The translations under genes were made by a program, and so were the position numbers. 64,000 bases of DNA from Phenylobacterium sp. GTDB taxonomy: Bacteria; Pseudomonadota; Alphaproteobacteria; Caulobacterales; Caulobacteraceae. The notes beneath the pieces are model-generated. The model did not search any database, had not been told where the DNA came from, and saw only the letters and a program-made list of their open reading frames with translations. Position 1 is the first letter of the stretch, and the number at the start of each line of letters is the position of its first letter. Of this stretch, positions 11,522 through 21,174 are shown in pieces. Location of the stretch: assembly GCF_016793285.1 (NCBI RefSeq), contig NZ_JAEUMO010000010.1, positions 1 to 64,000 on the forward strand. The letters run 5' to 3'.

Positions 11522-13282
11522 ATGCGCGACCTGATCATCCGGAACGGCACGATCGTCGACGGGACCGGGGCTGCGGCCTTCAAGGGCGATATCGCCATCC
11601 AGGGCGACCGCATCGTCGAGGTGGGCCAGGTCGCCGGCGCCGCGAAGCGCGAGATCGACGCCACGGGCCTCACGGTCACCCCCGGCTGGGTCGACATCCA
11701 TACCCACTACGACGGCCAGGCCACCTGGGACCCGGTGATGGCCCCCTCGTCCTGGCATGGCGTCACCACCGCCATCATGGGCAACTGCGGCGTGGGCTTC
11801 GCGCCCGTGCGTCCTGGCCAGGAAGGCTTCCTGATCGAGCTGATGGAAGGCGTGGAAGACATCCCCGGCTCCGCCCTGCACGAGGGCATCGACTGGCAGT
11901 GGGAAAGCTTCCCCGAGTACCTCGACGCGCTGGAAGCCAAGCCCCGCGCCATCGACGTCGGCACGCACGTTCCGCACGCCTCCGTCCGCGCCTACGTCCT
12001 GGGCGAGCGCTGCAACACCGACTACGAGCCCAATGCCGACGAGATCGCGCGGATGGCCGAGATCGTCCGCGAGGGCGTCGAGGCCGGCGCGCTGGGCTTC
12101 TCCACCAGCCGCACCCTGCTGCACAAGGACCTGAAGGGCGTCCACATGCCCGGCACCTTCGCCGGCTCCGACGAGATGCTGGCGCTTGGCATGTCGATGA
12201 AGGGCCTGCGCCACGGCGTCTTCGAAATGGTCTCCGACCATCTCGGCGACGACGACGAGTGGATGTGGGTCAAGGGCTTCGCGGCCGAGACCAAGCTGCC
12301 CGTCACGCTGGTGGCCACCTCGGCCGGCGCCTACGAAGGCGACAAGATGTACAACATCGCCGAGGAGTCCCGGAAACACGGCATGGACATCCGCCCGCAG
12401 ATCGCGGGGCGGCCCACCGGTATCCTTCACGGCCTCACCTCCAGCTTCCACGTCTTCATGGCCAGCCCGACCTGGAAGACGAAGCTCGCCGACGCCTCGC
12501 TCGAAGAGCGTCTGGCGCTCATGCAGACGCCCGAGATCCGCGAGGCGCTGCTCTCCGAGGACAGCCCGCTCATCAAGGCCGCCATCGGCGAGGGTCAGGC
12601 CGGCGATCTCGCCGTCGCCTTCGGCGGCAGCCTGCTCTGGCGCATCTTCCCGCTGGGCGAGCGGCCCAACTACGAGCCCGACCGCGAGCAGTCGGTGGCC
12701 GGCCTGGCCGAGGCCGCCGGCGTCCCGCCGCTCCACATGATGTACGACCTGCTCATCCGCGACGGCGGGCGCGAGCTCTTCTACCAGCCGCTCGGCGGCT
12801 ACGTGACGTACAACTTCGACTTCTTCCGCAAGAACATGCAGCACCCCAACGTGCTGTTCGGCCTCTCAGACGGCGGCGCCCACTGCGGCGTCATCGCCGA
12901 CGCCGGCATGCCCACCTTCATCCTCAGCTACTGGGCCCGCGACCGCGTGAAGGGCGACCGCTTCCCGCTGGAGTTCCTGGTCCGCAAGCTCACCAGCGAC
13001 ACCGCCCGCGCCTACGGTCTGAACGACCGCGGCCAGCTCAAGCCCGGCCTGCTCGCCGACCTCAACATCATCGACTTCGAGAAGCTGAACCTCGAACGCC
13101 CGGTCGCCATCCACGACCTGCCCGCCGGCGGCCGCCGCCTCGTGCAGAAGGCCGAGGGCTACCGCTACACCATCAAGTCCGGCCAGGTGACCTTCGAGGA
13201 CGGCGAACACACCGGCGCCCTGCCCGGCGGCCTCGTCCGGGGCGGCCGCGAAGCGGTGATCCTGCCCATCGCGGCGGAGTAG
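11522..13282 (+). CDS. Amidohydrolase, N-acyl-D-amino-acid deacylase family
   Basis: 586 aa. The N-terminal beta region ([14 protein letters not shown]) and metal motif HTHYDGQ (about residue 60) identify the amidohydrolase-3/D-aminoacylase group. Conserved [13 protein letters not shown], a late SDGGAHCG containing the catalytic Asp, and a [10 protein letters not shown] tail also fit. The family hydrolyses N-acyl-D-amino acids or related amides with zinc. The start is ATG 11522, preceded by GAGAGG; the frame upstream is open but lacks ribosome-binding signals. It stands alone, so the substrate is unknown. Confidence 0.88.
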   Translation: MRDLIIRNGTIVDGTGAAAFKGDIAIQGDRIVEVGQVAGAAKREIDATGLTVTPGWVDIHTHYDGQATWDPVMAPSSWHGVTTAIMGNCGVGFAPVRPGQEGFLIELMEGVEDIPGSALHEGIDWQWESFPEYLDALEAKPRAIDVGTHVPHASVRAYVLGERCNTDYEPNADEIARMAEIVREGVEAGALGFSTSRTLLHKDLKGVHMPGTFAGSDEMLALGMSMKGLRHGVFEMVSDHLGDDDEWMWVKGFAAETKLPVTLVATSAGAYEGDKMYNIAEESRKHGMDIRPQIAGRPTGILHGLTSSFHVFMASPTWKTKLADASLEERLALMQTPEIREALLSEDSPLIKAAIGEGQAGDLAVAFGGSLLWRIFPLGERPNYEPDREQSVAGLAEAAGVPPLHMMYDLLIRDGGRELFYQPLGGYVTYNFDFFRKNMQHPNVLFGLSDGGAHCGVIADAGMPTFILSYWARDRVKGDRFPLEFLVRKLTSDTARAYGLNDRGQLKPGLLADLNIIDFEKLNLERPVAIHDLPAGGRRLVQKAEGYRYTIKSGQVTFEDGEHTGALPGGLVRGGREAVILPIAAE

Positions 13283-13295
13283 CCACAGGTGCTCT

Positions 13296-13320
13296 CCCTT
13301 CCTCCTCGATGGAGGAAGGG
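13296..13320. repeat. Short inverted repeat after the amidohydrolase gene
   Basis: Ten-base arms CCCTTCCTCC and GGAGGAAGGG surround TCGAT and continue into CCGGGGATGG. This is a variant of the CTCCCCCTTGCGGGGAGGGG family found at 47.8 and 48.2 kb. It may serve as a terminator-like barrier but has no T tract. Confidence 0.6.
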
Positions 13321-13439
13321 CCGGGGATGGCGCTGTACGCAGGAAAGCCCACGGCCTGCGCTTTTGCGGCGCATCTCCGCGTTGCACCGCCCGTACCTAT
13401 AGGCGAGGGTCGCTCATGGCCCCGGCAGAGACCAACCCG

Positions 13440-13820
13440 ATGAAGCTCCTCGTCCTCGCCATCGCCGCCCTCGCGGCCGTCGCCATCGCGGCGGCGACCG
13501 AGGATGCCGATGCGCAGGAACTCTCCCCCAAGGACGCAGACGCGGCCGCCGCCCTGATCGCGGCCACCCGCGCTGCGCCTGTCCGCGCGCCGCAGGCCCA
13601 TGCCGCCTTCTCTCCCCGCTACGACGGCGACAAGCCCGTCCGCATCCGCGGCGTCGCCCAGACCAGCGTCGACGCCCCCCTGGGCGACGACGCCACCGGC
13701 TCGCTCGGGTTCATGTGCGGCCTCAAACCCGGCGCCGAGAAGTACGGCGTGGCCGCCGCCCGCGGCTACGACGAGACCGGCCGCTTCGTCGGCGCCAAGC
13801 TGCGCGTCGCCTTCAGGTAG
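13440..13820 (+). CDS. Small secreted protein of unknown function
   Basis: 126 aa from ATG 13440, chosen because the signal peptide (MKLLVLAIAALAAVAIAAA) starts there; an in-frame ATG lies 24 bases upstream. The mature part is short, has one Cys (FMCGLKPG), and ends in a beta-rich stretch. No family is recognised. It is probably periplasmic. Confidence 0.65.
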   Translation: MKLLVLAIAALAAVAIAAATEDADAQELSPKDADAAAALIAATRAAPVRAPQAHAAFSPRYDGDKPVRIRGVAQTSVDAPLGDDATGSLGFMCGLKPGAEKYGVAAARGYDETGRFVGAKLRVAFR

Positions 13821-13842
13821 GCGCGCGCCCACTCACCTCTCT

Positions 13843-13885
13843 GAACGTCATGGACAGCCGTGGGACAAGGCCGGCCATGACGTCC
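13843..13885. repeat. Palindromic intergenic repeat (CGTCATGG..CCATGACG type)
   Basis: Nine-base arms ACGTCATGG (13845-13853) and CCATGACGT (13875-13883) flank a spacer containing GGGACAAGGCCGG. It lies between convergent genes, a typical site for dispersed REP-like repeats, and could also help terminate both transcripts. Confidence 0.6.
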
Positions 13886-13908
13886 TGAAGGGTGGAGCTT
13901 TCGCCCGC

Positions 13909-16632
13909 CTACTTCTCGGTCAGGTTCCAGACGCCGTCCCAGTCGTCGGGCGGCGGGGCCTTGGCCAGCAGGCGGCAGCGCTCGACATAGACCTGAGCCG
14001 GCCCGTCGTCGGGATAGAGCCTCAGCGCCTCCGAGAACGCCTTGCCTGCCGCCTTCCAGTCGCGCGCCCGGTAGGCCTTGATGCCCACCGCATGCAGTTC
14101 CAGCAGATCGCCCAGCAGCGGCTCGCCCGCCCGGTAGCCGAGCGACTCGTACACCGCGACCGGCCGGTCCTTGCCTTTCACCCGGATCAGGTCCAGCTCG
14201 CGCAGGATCGCCGGCTTGGTCAGCTCGCGCACCGTGAATTCCGACAGCAGGATCTTGGCGCCGTAGGGCTTGGTCGTGCCTTCGAGCCGCGAGGCCAGGT
14301 TCACCGTGTCGCCGATCACCGTGTAGTCCAGGCGCCGCACCGAGCCGATGTTGCCCACGACCGTCGGGCCCGTCGAAAATCCGATGCCGATGTCCAGCGG
14401 CTCGCCGCCCACCGCCGCGCGCCGCTCGTTCAGCACCGCCAGCCGCGCCATCATGTCGTTGGCAGCCGCCAGCGCGTTGTCGGCGTCGTTCGGCCCGACG
14501 ATGGGCGCGCCGAACAGCGCCATGATCCCGTCGCCCATGTACTTGTCGAGAATGCCGCCGTGCTGGAAGATCACGTCGACCATCTCGGTGAAGTAGTCGT
14601 TCAGCAGCGAGACCGTGTCCCGCGGCCCCAGCGCCTCGGCGATGGTGGTGAAGCGGCGGATGTCCGAGAACATCACCGTCACCTTCTGCTCGGTCCCGCC
14701 CAGTTCCAGCTCGCCGGCCGACAGAAGCTGGTCGGCCACCTCCTTCGACATGTAGCGGCTCATGGTCGAACGGACGCGCTTCTCTTCGGTGATATCCTCC
14801 AGGACGATCATCGAGCCGATCTGCTCCTGGTTCGAATCCATCAGCGGCAGGGTCGTCAGGTTGACCGACGCCGTCGTTCCGTCGCCATCCGGCCCTCCGC
14901 GCGTCAGCTCGGCGTCCACCGCCAGGTGCGTCTCCCCGGTGGCCAGCGTCTTGGCCAGGCTCTCCGAGATCCAGTGGTTGGCGCCCTGGAACAGCTCCCA
15001 TGACGGCCGGTCGATCACCGTCTCGCGCGCCAGCCCCAGCAACGCCAGCGCCGGGTCGTTGGCCGTCACGACCTTCGCCTCGGCGTCCACGGTGACGATG
15101 CCGTTCGACGTACTCTGCAGGATGCTCTCGTTGTAGTTCTTGATGGAGAGCACGTCGTCGAAGAGCTTGGCGTTCTCCAGGCTGACGGCGATCTGGGCGG
15201 CGAAGGCCTTCAGCCGCGCCTCGTCCTTGGCCGAGAACGTGCCGCCCTTCTTGTTCAGCGCCTGGGCCACCCCGATGCGCGCACCCGCCTTGTTGGTCAC
15301 CGGGACGCAGAGGATCGAGCGCGTGCGGAACCCCGTGCGCTTGTCGACCTCCTGGTTGAAGCGCGGGTCGGCGTAGGCGTCGGGGATGTTCTCGGTCCGG
15401 CCGCTGGTGAAGACGGCGCCCGCGATACCCGCGCCGGTGGGCGCCCGGATCTGCACCTTCTCCAACCCGTCGGCGTACAGGCTGAACAGTTCGTCGGTCT
15501 TGTCGTCGTAGACGAACAGCGAGGCCCGCTCGGCGTTCAGCAGGTCGGTGGTCGCCGTCATGATCCGGCCGATCAGCGCCTCCAGCAGCAGTTCGCCCGC
15601 GAGGTCCTGCGTGACTTCCAGCAGCCGCTGCTCCTCGCGCAGGCTGTCCAGCATCAGGCCGAAGCCGCGGTTGATGTCGGCGTACTCGTCGGTGGTCAGC
15701 ACCTCGACCTTGGCGTCGTCCAGGTCGCCCCGCTCGACCTGGCGCATGGCCTCCACCAGCCGCGCCGCCGAGTTCGAGACCTCGCGCGCCGTCAGGATCG
15801 CCATCGAGATCGCGCCCACGATGCACACCGCCACGACGCCGCTGGCCCAGATGTACATCGACGTCATCTCGTTCGCCGGCACGACGAACCCGTGCGCCTT
15901 CAGCACCCGGTCGAACTTGAACAGGAACGACACCGCGCTGAACACGAGCGGCAGCGACGACACGAAGATGGCCAGGAACAGCACCTTGTTCCTGAGCGGC
16001 ACCGAGATCAGGTCCTTCGCCTGTTCCGCCGGGATCGGCCCGCCCAGCTCGCGCGACAGACGGATGGCGATCGGCTCGATCGCCTTGGAGACCGCGAAAA
16101 ACTCGAAGATCGCGTGCGCCGGCGAGGCGAAGACGAAGATCATCGTGCCGAGTGCGATCAGTTGCCAGCCGGCGATGCCCGCGTGGAACACGGTGTTCGC
16201 GGTCCAGATCACGCCGATCAGCGCGAAGGTCGCCGCAGGGCCGTGCAGGGTCGTCACCCGCACCGCCGAGATCTGCGGGAGGTTCAGCGCGCGCACCAGC
16301 GCCGCCCCCAGCACCTCGTCGCTCGGCCGCACCCCGCGGTCCAGCGCGCTCAGCACCGGCGCCAGCGGCCTCAGGTGCCGGTTGATCACGTAGAAGTCGA
16401 TCGACGTGAAGAACGCCGTCCCGAGCGGCACGCCCGACCAGAAGATCAGCCACTGGTAGGCCGTGAACTCCAGCCCCAGCAGGCCCAGCAGCAGCGTCAC
16501 CGACACCGCCACGCCCGTCGCGAGCGAGTAGATGAAGATCAGCCGCCAGAACAGCGCGCGCCCGCTGTCGACCGCCGGTGCGGCCGCCGCGGCGCGTCGG
16601 TCGGCTGGACGAAGCGGCGGTGAGGCGTTCAC
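13909..16632 (-). CDS. Membrane-bound class III adenylate/guanylate cyclase with HAMP, GAF and PAS regions
   Basis: 907 aa from GTG 16632. The ATG at 16818 is unlikely because its frame would overlap the upstream gene and carries an Arg-rich lead. Two membrane clusters (about 25-80 and 145-270) are followed by a HAMP-like linker, GAF (LLNAERASLFVYDD), PAS (STSNGIVTVDAEAKVV) and the cyclase homology domain. Metal-binding Asp657 (FSDIRRF) and Asp701 (YMGDGIMALFG) are present, as are Lys in LDKYMGDG and DYTVIGDTVNLASRLE, favouring ATP as substrate. A short TPR-like tail follows. It should make cAMP in response to membrane and cytoplasmic cues. Confidence 0.88.
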   Translation of the reverse strand: MNASPPLRPADRRAAAAAPAVDSGRALFWRLIFIYSLATGVAVSVTLLLGLLGLEFTAYQWLIFWSGVPLGTAFFTSIDFYVINRHLRPLAPVLSALDRGVRPSDEVLGAALVRALNLPQISAVRVTTLHGPAATFALIGVIWTANTVFHAGIAGWQLIALGTMIFVFASPAHAIFEFFAVSKAIEPIAIRLSRELGGPIPAEQAKDLISVPLRNKVLFLAIFVSSLPLVFSAVSFLFKFDRVLKAHGFVVPANEMTSMYIWASGVVAVCIVGAISMAILTAREVSNSAARLVEAMRQVERGDLDDAKVEVLTTDEYADINRGFGLMLDSLREEQRLLEVTQDLAGELLLEALIGRIMTATTDLLNAERASLFVYDDKTDELFSLYADGLEKVQIRAPTGAGIAGAVFTSGRTENIPDAYADPRFNQEVDKRTGFRTRSILCVPVTNKAGARIGVAQALNKKGGTFSAKDEARLKAFAAQIAVSLENAKLFDDVLSIKNYNESILQSTSNGIVTVDAEAKVVTANDPALALLGLARETVIDRPSWELFQGANHWISESLAKTLATGETHLAVDAELTRGGPDGDGTTASVNLTTLPLMDSNQEQIGSMIVLEDITEEKRVRSTMSRYMSKEVADQLLSAGELELGGTEQKVTVMFSDIRRFTTIAEALGPRDTVSLLNDYFTEMVDVIFQHGGILDKYMGDGIMALFGAPIVGPNDADNALAAANDMMARLAVLNERRAAVGGEPLDIGIGFSTGPTVVGNIGSVRRLDYTVIGDTVNLASRLEGTTKPYGAKILLSEFTVRELTKPAILRELDLIRVKGKDRPVAVYESLGYRAGEPLLGDLLELHAVGIKAYRARDWKAAGKAFSEALRLYPDDGPAQVYVERCRLLAKAPPPDDWDGVWNLTEK

Positions 16633-16759
16633 CGCGCTGGCATCCGTGCGACGGCTGACGGACCGCCCATCATCGCCCCCTGACTCTCCCCGACGCAGGC
16701 AGCTTACCTTCGCATTTCGCCCGGGACCAGCCGACGCGGCGCAACCGGGCGACGAGCGG

Positions 16760-17299
16760 TCAATCCTCCAGCGCCGCGATGAGCTTGCCCACCGTGTTCC
16801 AGTTGCGCGCCGTGCCACGCACCTTCAGCCGCCGCTCCATCACCACGTTCGACAGCTTCGACGTCCCCGCCCCCCGCGGGAAGAAGACGTAGAGACAGCC
16901 CGGCCCCGGCCGAACCTCCTCGCCGAACGCGCACGCGCTCTCCAGCGTCTCCAGCCCCGCCTGCGGCGCCCCGCTCAGGAACACCGCCATCAGCCGCGAC
17001 GGCTCGTCCGCCGCCTGCCGCGGGAACGGATTGGCGGCTGCTACCGCCTTCAACTGCTCCGGGTCCCGCACCATCACCTCCGAGAACAACCCGAACGCCC
17101 CCTCGATAACCCTCTCCAGCCGCCGCTCCGCCTCCGCCGCCGAAAGCTCCGTCCCGAACAGGATGTTCCCGCTCGCCAGCAACGTCCGAGGCTCATGAAA
17201 CCCCGCCCCCGCCGCTGCCTCCCGCAACCGCGCCATCTCCACCTTCCGCCCGCCCACGTTCACGGCCCTGAGCAACCCGGCATAGCGCTTCATCGGCAT
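16760..17299 (-). CDS. DUF1697 family protein
   Basis: 179 aa, full length for the family, starting MPMKRYAGLLRAVNVGG, the usual DUF1697 opening, with LASGNILF and the C-terminal RNWNTVGKL block. The molecular function of DUF1697 is not established. It lies upstream of the cyclase gene on the same strand, with about 127 bases between them. Confidence 0.88.
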   Translation of the reverse strand: MPMKRYAGLLRAVNVGGRKVEMARLREAAAGAGFHEPRTLLASGNILFGTELSAAEAERRLERVIEGAFGLFSEVMVRDPEQLKAVAAANPFPRQAADEPSRLMAVFLSGAPQAGLETLESACAFGEEVRPGPGCLYVFFPRGAGTSKLSNVVMERRLKVRGTARNWNTVGKLIAALED

Positions 17300-17324
17300 C
17301 TCCCCGACGCGCCGCAGGCGCCGT

Positions 17325-17545
17325 CATCCAAACCACCAGGAACACGAAGAATACCAAGGCGCGACCACACAAGAGGCCCGCGAAGCGGCGCTTTCCGACG
17401 CAAGCACCGCGGAACACGCGAATGGCGCGGAAGGCGCCGACAGCGTTTTCCGCGTTCTTCCGCGCCTTCCGCGGTTCCAGGATGACTGCGGAGGCCCGAA
17501 GAGAGGGCGTGGCGCCCCTGCGTGCCCTTCGTGTCCTTCGTGGTT
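17325..17545. repeat. Nested imperfect inverted-repeat element
   Basis: The intergenic stretch between DUF1697 and the transferase gene is built of two nested imperfect palindromes. Outer arms pair CCACCAGGAACACGAAG with CTTCGTGTCCTTCGTGG. Inner arms pair GCGCGGAAGGCGC with GCGCCTTCCGCGG and repeat the unit 'GCGGAA'. No credible protein is encoded. It looks like a dispersed non-coding repeat, possibly a degenerate MITE-like element. Confidence 0.55.
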
Positions 17546-17559
17546 GAACCCCGCAGCGC

Positions 17560-18189
17560 CTAAGTCTCCGCCAGCGCCCCGCGTTCCCATTCCAGGAACT
17601 CCGGCGTCGCCAGCAGGCGCGCGACGTATCCGCCGCAGCGCCCGTCGTCGCCGTAGTCCGAGAGCCTGATCCCGTACGTCCGGATCCGCGTCGCGACCGG
17701 CGTGTAGAAGGCGTCCGCGATCGACCAGTCGCCCGCCAGGAACGGCCCGCCGAAGCGGCCCAGCATGTCGCTCCACAGCGCCACCAAGCGGCGCACGTTG
17801 GCCTGCGTCGCCTCCGACAGCTCCACGGCCCGCGCCGGCTCGTCCAGCGCCATCGGGCACTCGCCGCGCAGCGACTGGAAGCCCGAGTGCATCTCCGCCG
17901 CCGCCGCGCGCGCCATCGCCCGCGCCGCCGGATCGGCCGGCCACAGCCCCGGCGCCTTCTCGGCGAGGTACTCGCTGATCGCCAGCGAGTCCCACACCAC
18001 CAGGTCCCCGTCCTTCAGCACCGGCACCAGCCCGCTCGGCGAATGCTGCCGGATCCGGTCGGCCGAGACGTTGTTCTCCTGCCGAAGCTCCACCAGCGTC
18101 TCGGTGAACGCCAGCCCCGCGCGCCTCAGCACCAGCCACGGCCGGAGCGACCACGTCGACCACCGCTTCGTCCCGATCACCAGTTCCAC
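17560..18189 (-). CDS. Glutathione S-transferase family protein
   Basis: 209 aa. The N-terminal thioredoxin-fold half opens MELVIGTKRWSTWSLRPW and has the cis-Pro and SLAISEYL (about 68-76) glutathione-contact region; the C-terminal half is all-helical with GDWSIADAFYTPV. Length and order match cytosolic GSTs. The Ser/Thr-rich turn after the first strand suggests a Ser-type active site. It is divergent from the MFS gene at 18321, so the gap between them should hold promoters for both. Confidence 0.9.
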   Translation of the reverse strand: MELVIGTKRWSTWSLRPWLVLRRAGLAFTETLVELRQENNVSADRIRQHSPSGLVPVLKDGDLVVWDSLAISEYLAEKAPGLWPADPAARAMARAAAAEMHSGFQSLRGECPMALDEPARAVELSEATQANVRRLVALWSDMLGRFGGPFLAGDWSIADAFYTPVATRIRTYGIRLSDYGDDGRCGGYVARLLATPEFLEWERGALAET

Positions 18190-18320
18190 GGCGCTCTCCC
18201 GACCCTGCGCGGCCCATGCCCCGAAGGCATGTCGCGGCGCTGAAACACTTCGACTATTGCGGCCCTCGCCGCGGCGCCATCTTAGTTCTGCTCAACGATA
18301 AATCGAGGAAAGCTCATCTG

Positions 18321-19700
18321 ATGTCCGAGGCCGCCCCCGCCCCCGAAGGGCTCACGACCTCGAATACGGCACAGGTCGGCGCAGCGCCGGAAACCCCCCT
18401 CGTCTCGGCCGGATTCCGCAGCTACGCGCTGGTGGTCCTGCTGCTGGTCTACACGGTGAACTTCCTCGACCGGCAGATCGTCTCGATCCTGGCCGAGCCC
18501 ATCAAGAACGAGCTTTCGATCTCCGACACCCAGCTCGGCCTGCTGACCGGCCTGGCGTTCGGCATCATCTACTGCGGCTTCGGCCTGCCGCTGGCCCGCC
18601 TCGCCGACCGGTTCAACCGCGTCTGGATCATCTCGGGCTCGCTCGCCGTCTGGAGCGCCTGCACCGTCCTCTGCGGCCGCGCCACCAACTACGCCACCCT
18701 CGTCGCCGCGCGCATGGGCGTGGGCCTGGGCGAGGCCGGCTGCACGCCGACCGCGCATGCGCTCATCGCCGACTACGTGCCGAAGGAGAAGCGCGCCTCG
18801 GCCCTCGCCTTCTTCTCGATGGGCACGCCGCTGGGGGGCCTGCTGGGCCTCGCCATGGGCGGCCTCATCGCCGACGCCTACGGCTGGCGCACGGCCTTCC
18901 TCGTGGCCGGCCTGCCCGGCCTCATCCTCGCCATTCTCTGCTTCTTCACGCTGAAGGAGCCGCGCAACGCGATGGCCGCCGCCGCGCGCCAGGCGCACGC
19001 CTCCAGCCAGATGGGCTTCACCGCCACCTGCAAGTACCTCGCCGCCAAGCGGACCTTCTGGCTGCTGGCTTTCGGCGCGGCCATCAAGGCCTTCATCGGC
19101 TATGGCCACTCGCCCTTCACCGCCTCGTTCTTCCTGCGCAACCACGGTCCCGAGATCGCCCAGCTCGCCGGTCAGTTCGGGCTGAAGCCCATCGGCTTCA
19201 TGGGCCTCGCCCTCGGCCTGATCGCCGGCATCTTCGGCACCGCCTCGAGCTGGCTGGGCGGCGCCATCGCCGACAAGTACGGCGCCCGCGACCTGCGGGC
19301 CTACGGTTCGGTCCCGGCCATCGCCAGCCTGCTGGTCATCCCCTGCTACTACGTCGCCTACACGGCCGACTCGGCGATCCTGGCGCTCAGCTTCCTGGTG
19401 CCGATCGCCCTGCTGGGCTCGCTCTGGTATGGCCCCGTCTACGCCTCGGCCCAGTCCCTGGTGCCCGCCAACATGCGCGCCACCTCGGCCTCGATCGTGC
19501 TGTTCATCATCAACATGGTGGGCCTGGGCGGCGGCGCCCTGGTGGTCGGCGCGCTCAGCGACTGGTTCAACTACGGCTGGGGCCTCGGCAAGGCCGACGG
19601 AATCCGCTGGGCGCTCTTCGTCTCGGCCTGCTTCGGCCTGATCAGCGCCGTGCTCTTCTGGGTCGCCCGCACCCGGATTCGCGACGAGATGGTGAGCTGA
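18321..19700 (+). CDS. Spinster-type MFS transporter
   Basis: 459 aa, twelve predicted membrane helices. The first helix carries VYTVNFLDRQIVSIL and the 2-3 loop has PLARLADRFNR, both typical of the spinster (Spns) branch common in sphingomonads and Caulobacterales. The start at ATG 18321 has GAGGAAAG upstream. It is a secondary carrier of unknown substrate, followed within 30 bases by two adenylate-forming enzyme genes, with a related carrier beyond them, which hints at an organic-acid substrate. Confidence 0.9.
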   Translation: MSEAAPAPEGLTTSNTAQVGAAPETPLVSAGFRSYALVVLLLVYTVNFLDRQIVSILAEPIKNELSISDTQLGLLTGLAFGIIYCGFGLPLARLADRFNRVWIISGSLAVWSACTVLCGRATNYATLVAARMGVGLGEAGCTPTAHALIADYVPKEKRASALAFFSMGTPLGGLLGLAMGGLIADAYGWRTAFLVAGLPGLILAILCFFTLKEPRNAMAAAARQAHASSQMGFTATCKYLAAKRTFWLLAFGAAIKAFIGYGHSPFTASFFLRNHGPEIAQLAGQFGLKPIGFMGLALGLIAGIFGTASSWLGGAIADKYGARDLRAYGSVPAIASLLVIPCYYVAYTADSAILALSFLVPIALLGSLWYGPVYASAQSLVPANMRATSASIVLFIINMVGLGGGALVVGALSDWFNYGWGLGKADGIRWALFVSACFGLISAVLFWVARTRIRDEMVS

Positions 19701-19726
19701 CCGCCGACCACGGCTAAGCTGGCGTC

Positions 19727-21169
19727 ATGTTCGACGCCTACGTCCGCGACCATGCCCACTGGAACCCGCGCGCGCCGGCGGTGATCTCGCCCGGCCGCAC
19801 GGCCGGCTACGCCGAGTTCGACGCCGACATCGACCGCTGCGGCGCGGCGCTGGCCGAGTTCGGCGTCACGCCCGCCATCGGCGTCGTCTCCGTGCTGGTC
19901 GACGATCCCTACCTGCTGCTGCTGGTGCTGGCCGCGCTGGCCCGCCTGGGCGTGGTCTCCTCGCCCTACAACGACGACGCGGCCGACCTTCGCCTCACCG
20001 ACGCCGGCGGCGCCGCGCCCAGGCCGCCGGCGAGGTTCCTCACCCGCGAGTGGCAGGCCGCCATGTTCGCGCGCGCGGCGACGCCGCTCCCGCAGCTCGA
20101 CCTCGATCCAACCGCCACCGGCCGCGTGATGCTCTCGTCGGGCACCACGCAGGCGCCGCGCCGCCTGCCGCTCTCCTGGCGTCGCCTCGGGATCGGCAAC
20201 CACGCGACCCTGCACAGCTATCTCCACGGCCGCGTCGGGACCTGCATCCCGCTGCTGGGCGTCGACGCCATGATGGGCTTCTCGCTGCTGATGGGCGCCT
20301 GGAGCATCGGCGCCGCGCTGACCGGCGGCGTGACGCTCGAGGACCTGCCCGGCCGGCTCGAACGGCTGCCGCCCGGGGTGCTCTCGCTCACCCCCGCCCA
20401 GTTGCGCCAGCTCCTGGCCATCCTGCCCCCCGGCTTCCAGCCTCAGCCCGGCTGGCGCGTGGCCTGCGGCGGCTCGCTGCTGCCGCCCGCGCTGGCCCGC
20501 GAGGCGCGCCTGCGCCTTACCCCGGACATCCGCGTCATCTACGGCGCGACGGAGGCCGGGCTCTCGCTCGTCGGCGATGCCGCGGACCTCGAGGCGTTTC
20601 CGGGCGCGGTGGGCTACCCGCCCGCCGGCGCGATCGTCGAGATCGTCGGGGACGACGGCGTCCCGCTTCCGCCCGGCGAGCCCGGTCACCTGCGCGTGCG
20701 CGGCGACCGGATGCTGAGCGGTTATCTCGGCGACCCGAAAGCCACGGCCGAGCGGTTCCGCGACGGCTGGTTCATCACCGGCGACGTCGCCCGCCGGCTC
20801 GCCGACGGCCGCGTCGTCCTGGAGGGCCGCGCCGACGACCGCATGAACCTCGGCGGCCTCAAGGTGATGCCCGCCGCCATTGAGGAGCCGGCGCTCGAGT
20901 GCCCGGGCGTCCTCGACGCCGCCTGTTTCGCCGTGCCCGGCCCCGACGGCCTCGACCGCGCCTGGCTCGCCGTCGCCACGGTTCCCGGCTTCGACCGCGA
21001 CAGCCTGCTCGCCCACCTGGCGACGTATCCCGCCATCCCTGTGCCCAGCTTCGCCTGGACCGAGGAGATCCCGCGCAACGACATGGGCAAGGTCGATCGC
21101 AACCGGCTGCGCGAAGCCGTCCTCGGCGCGCTGGCCGCCCGGCCCGACGCGCCTCCGGCCGGCGGCTAG
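19727..21169 (+). CDS. Adenylate-forming (acyl-CoA synthetase-like) enzyme, first copy
   Basis: 480 aa, ANL superfamily. The phosphate loop is present but altered: LSSGTTQAPRRLPL has Gln and Arg where Gly and Lys are usual. Further motifs are YGATEAG, GWFITGDVARRL and DDRMNLGG, and a C-terminal catalytic Lys lies in PRNDMGKVDR. The N-terminal domain is shorter than in typical fatty acyl-CoA ligases. Activity (acyl adenylate, then CoA or another acceptor) is inferred. It is the first of a tandem pair, six bases from the next, and shares MFD(A/G)Y(V/I)RD at the start, showing a recent duplication. Confidence 0.85.
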   Translation: MFDAYVRDHAHWNPRAPAVISPGRTAGYAEFDADIDRCGAALAEFGVTPAIGVVSVLVDDPYLLLLVLAALARLGVVSSPYNDDAADLRLTDAGGAAPRPPARFLTREWQAAMFARAATPLPQLDLDPTATGRVMLSSGTTQAPRRLPLSWRRLGIGNHATLHSYLHGRVGTCIPLLGVDAMMGFSLLMGAWSIGAALTGGVTLEDLPGRLERLPPGVLSLTPAQLRQLLAILPPGFQPQPGWRVACGGSLLPPALAREARLRLTPDIRVIYGATEAGLSLVGDAADLEAFPGAVGYPPAGAIVEIVGDDGVPLPPGEPGHLRVRGDRMLSGYLGDPKATAERFRDGWFITGDVARRLADGRVVLEGRADDRMNLGGLKVMPAAIEEPALECPGVLDAACFAVPGPDGLDRAWLAVATVPGFDRDSLLAHLATYPAIPVPSFAWTEEIPRNDMGKVDRNRLREAVLGALAARPDAPPAGG

Positions 21170-21174
21170 CCCGG

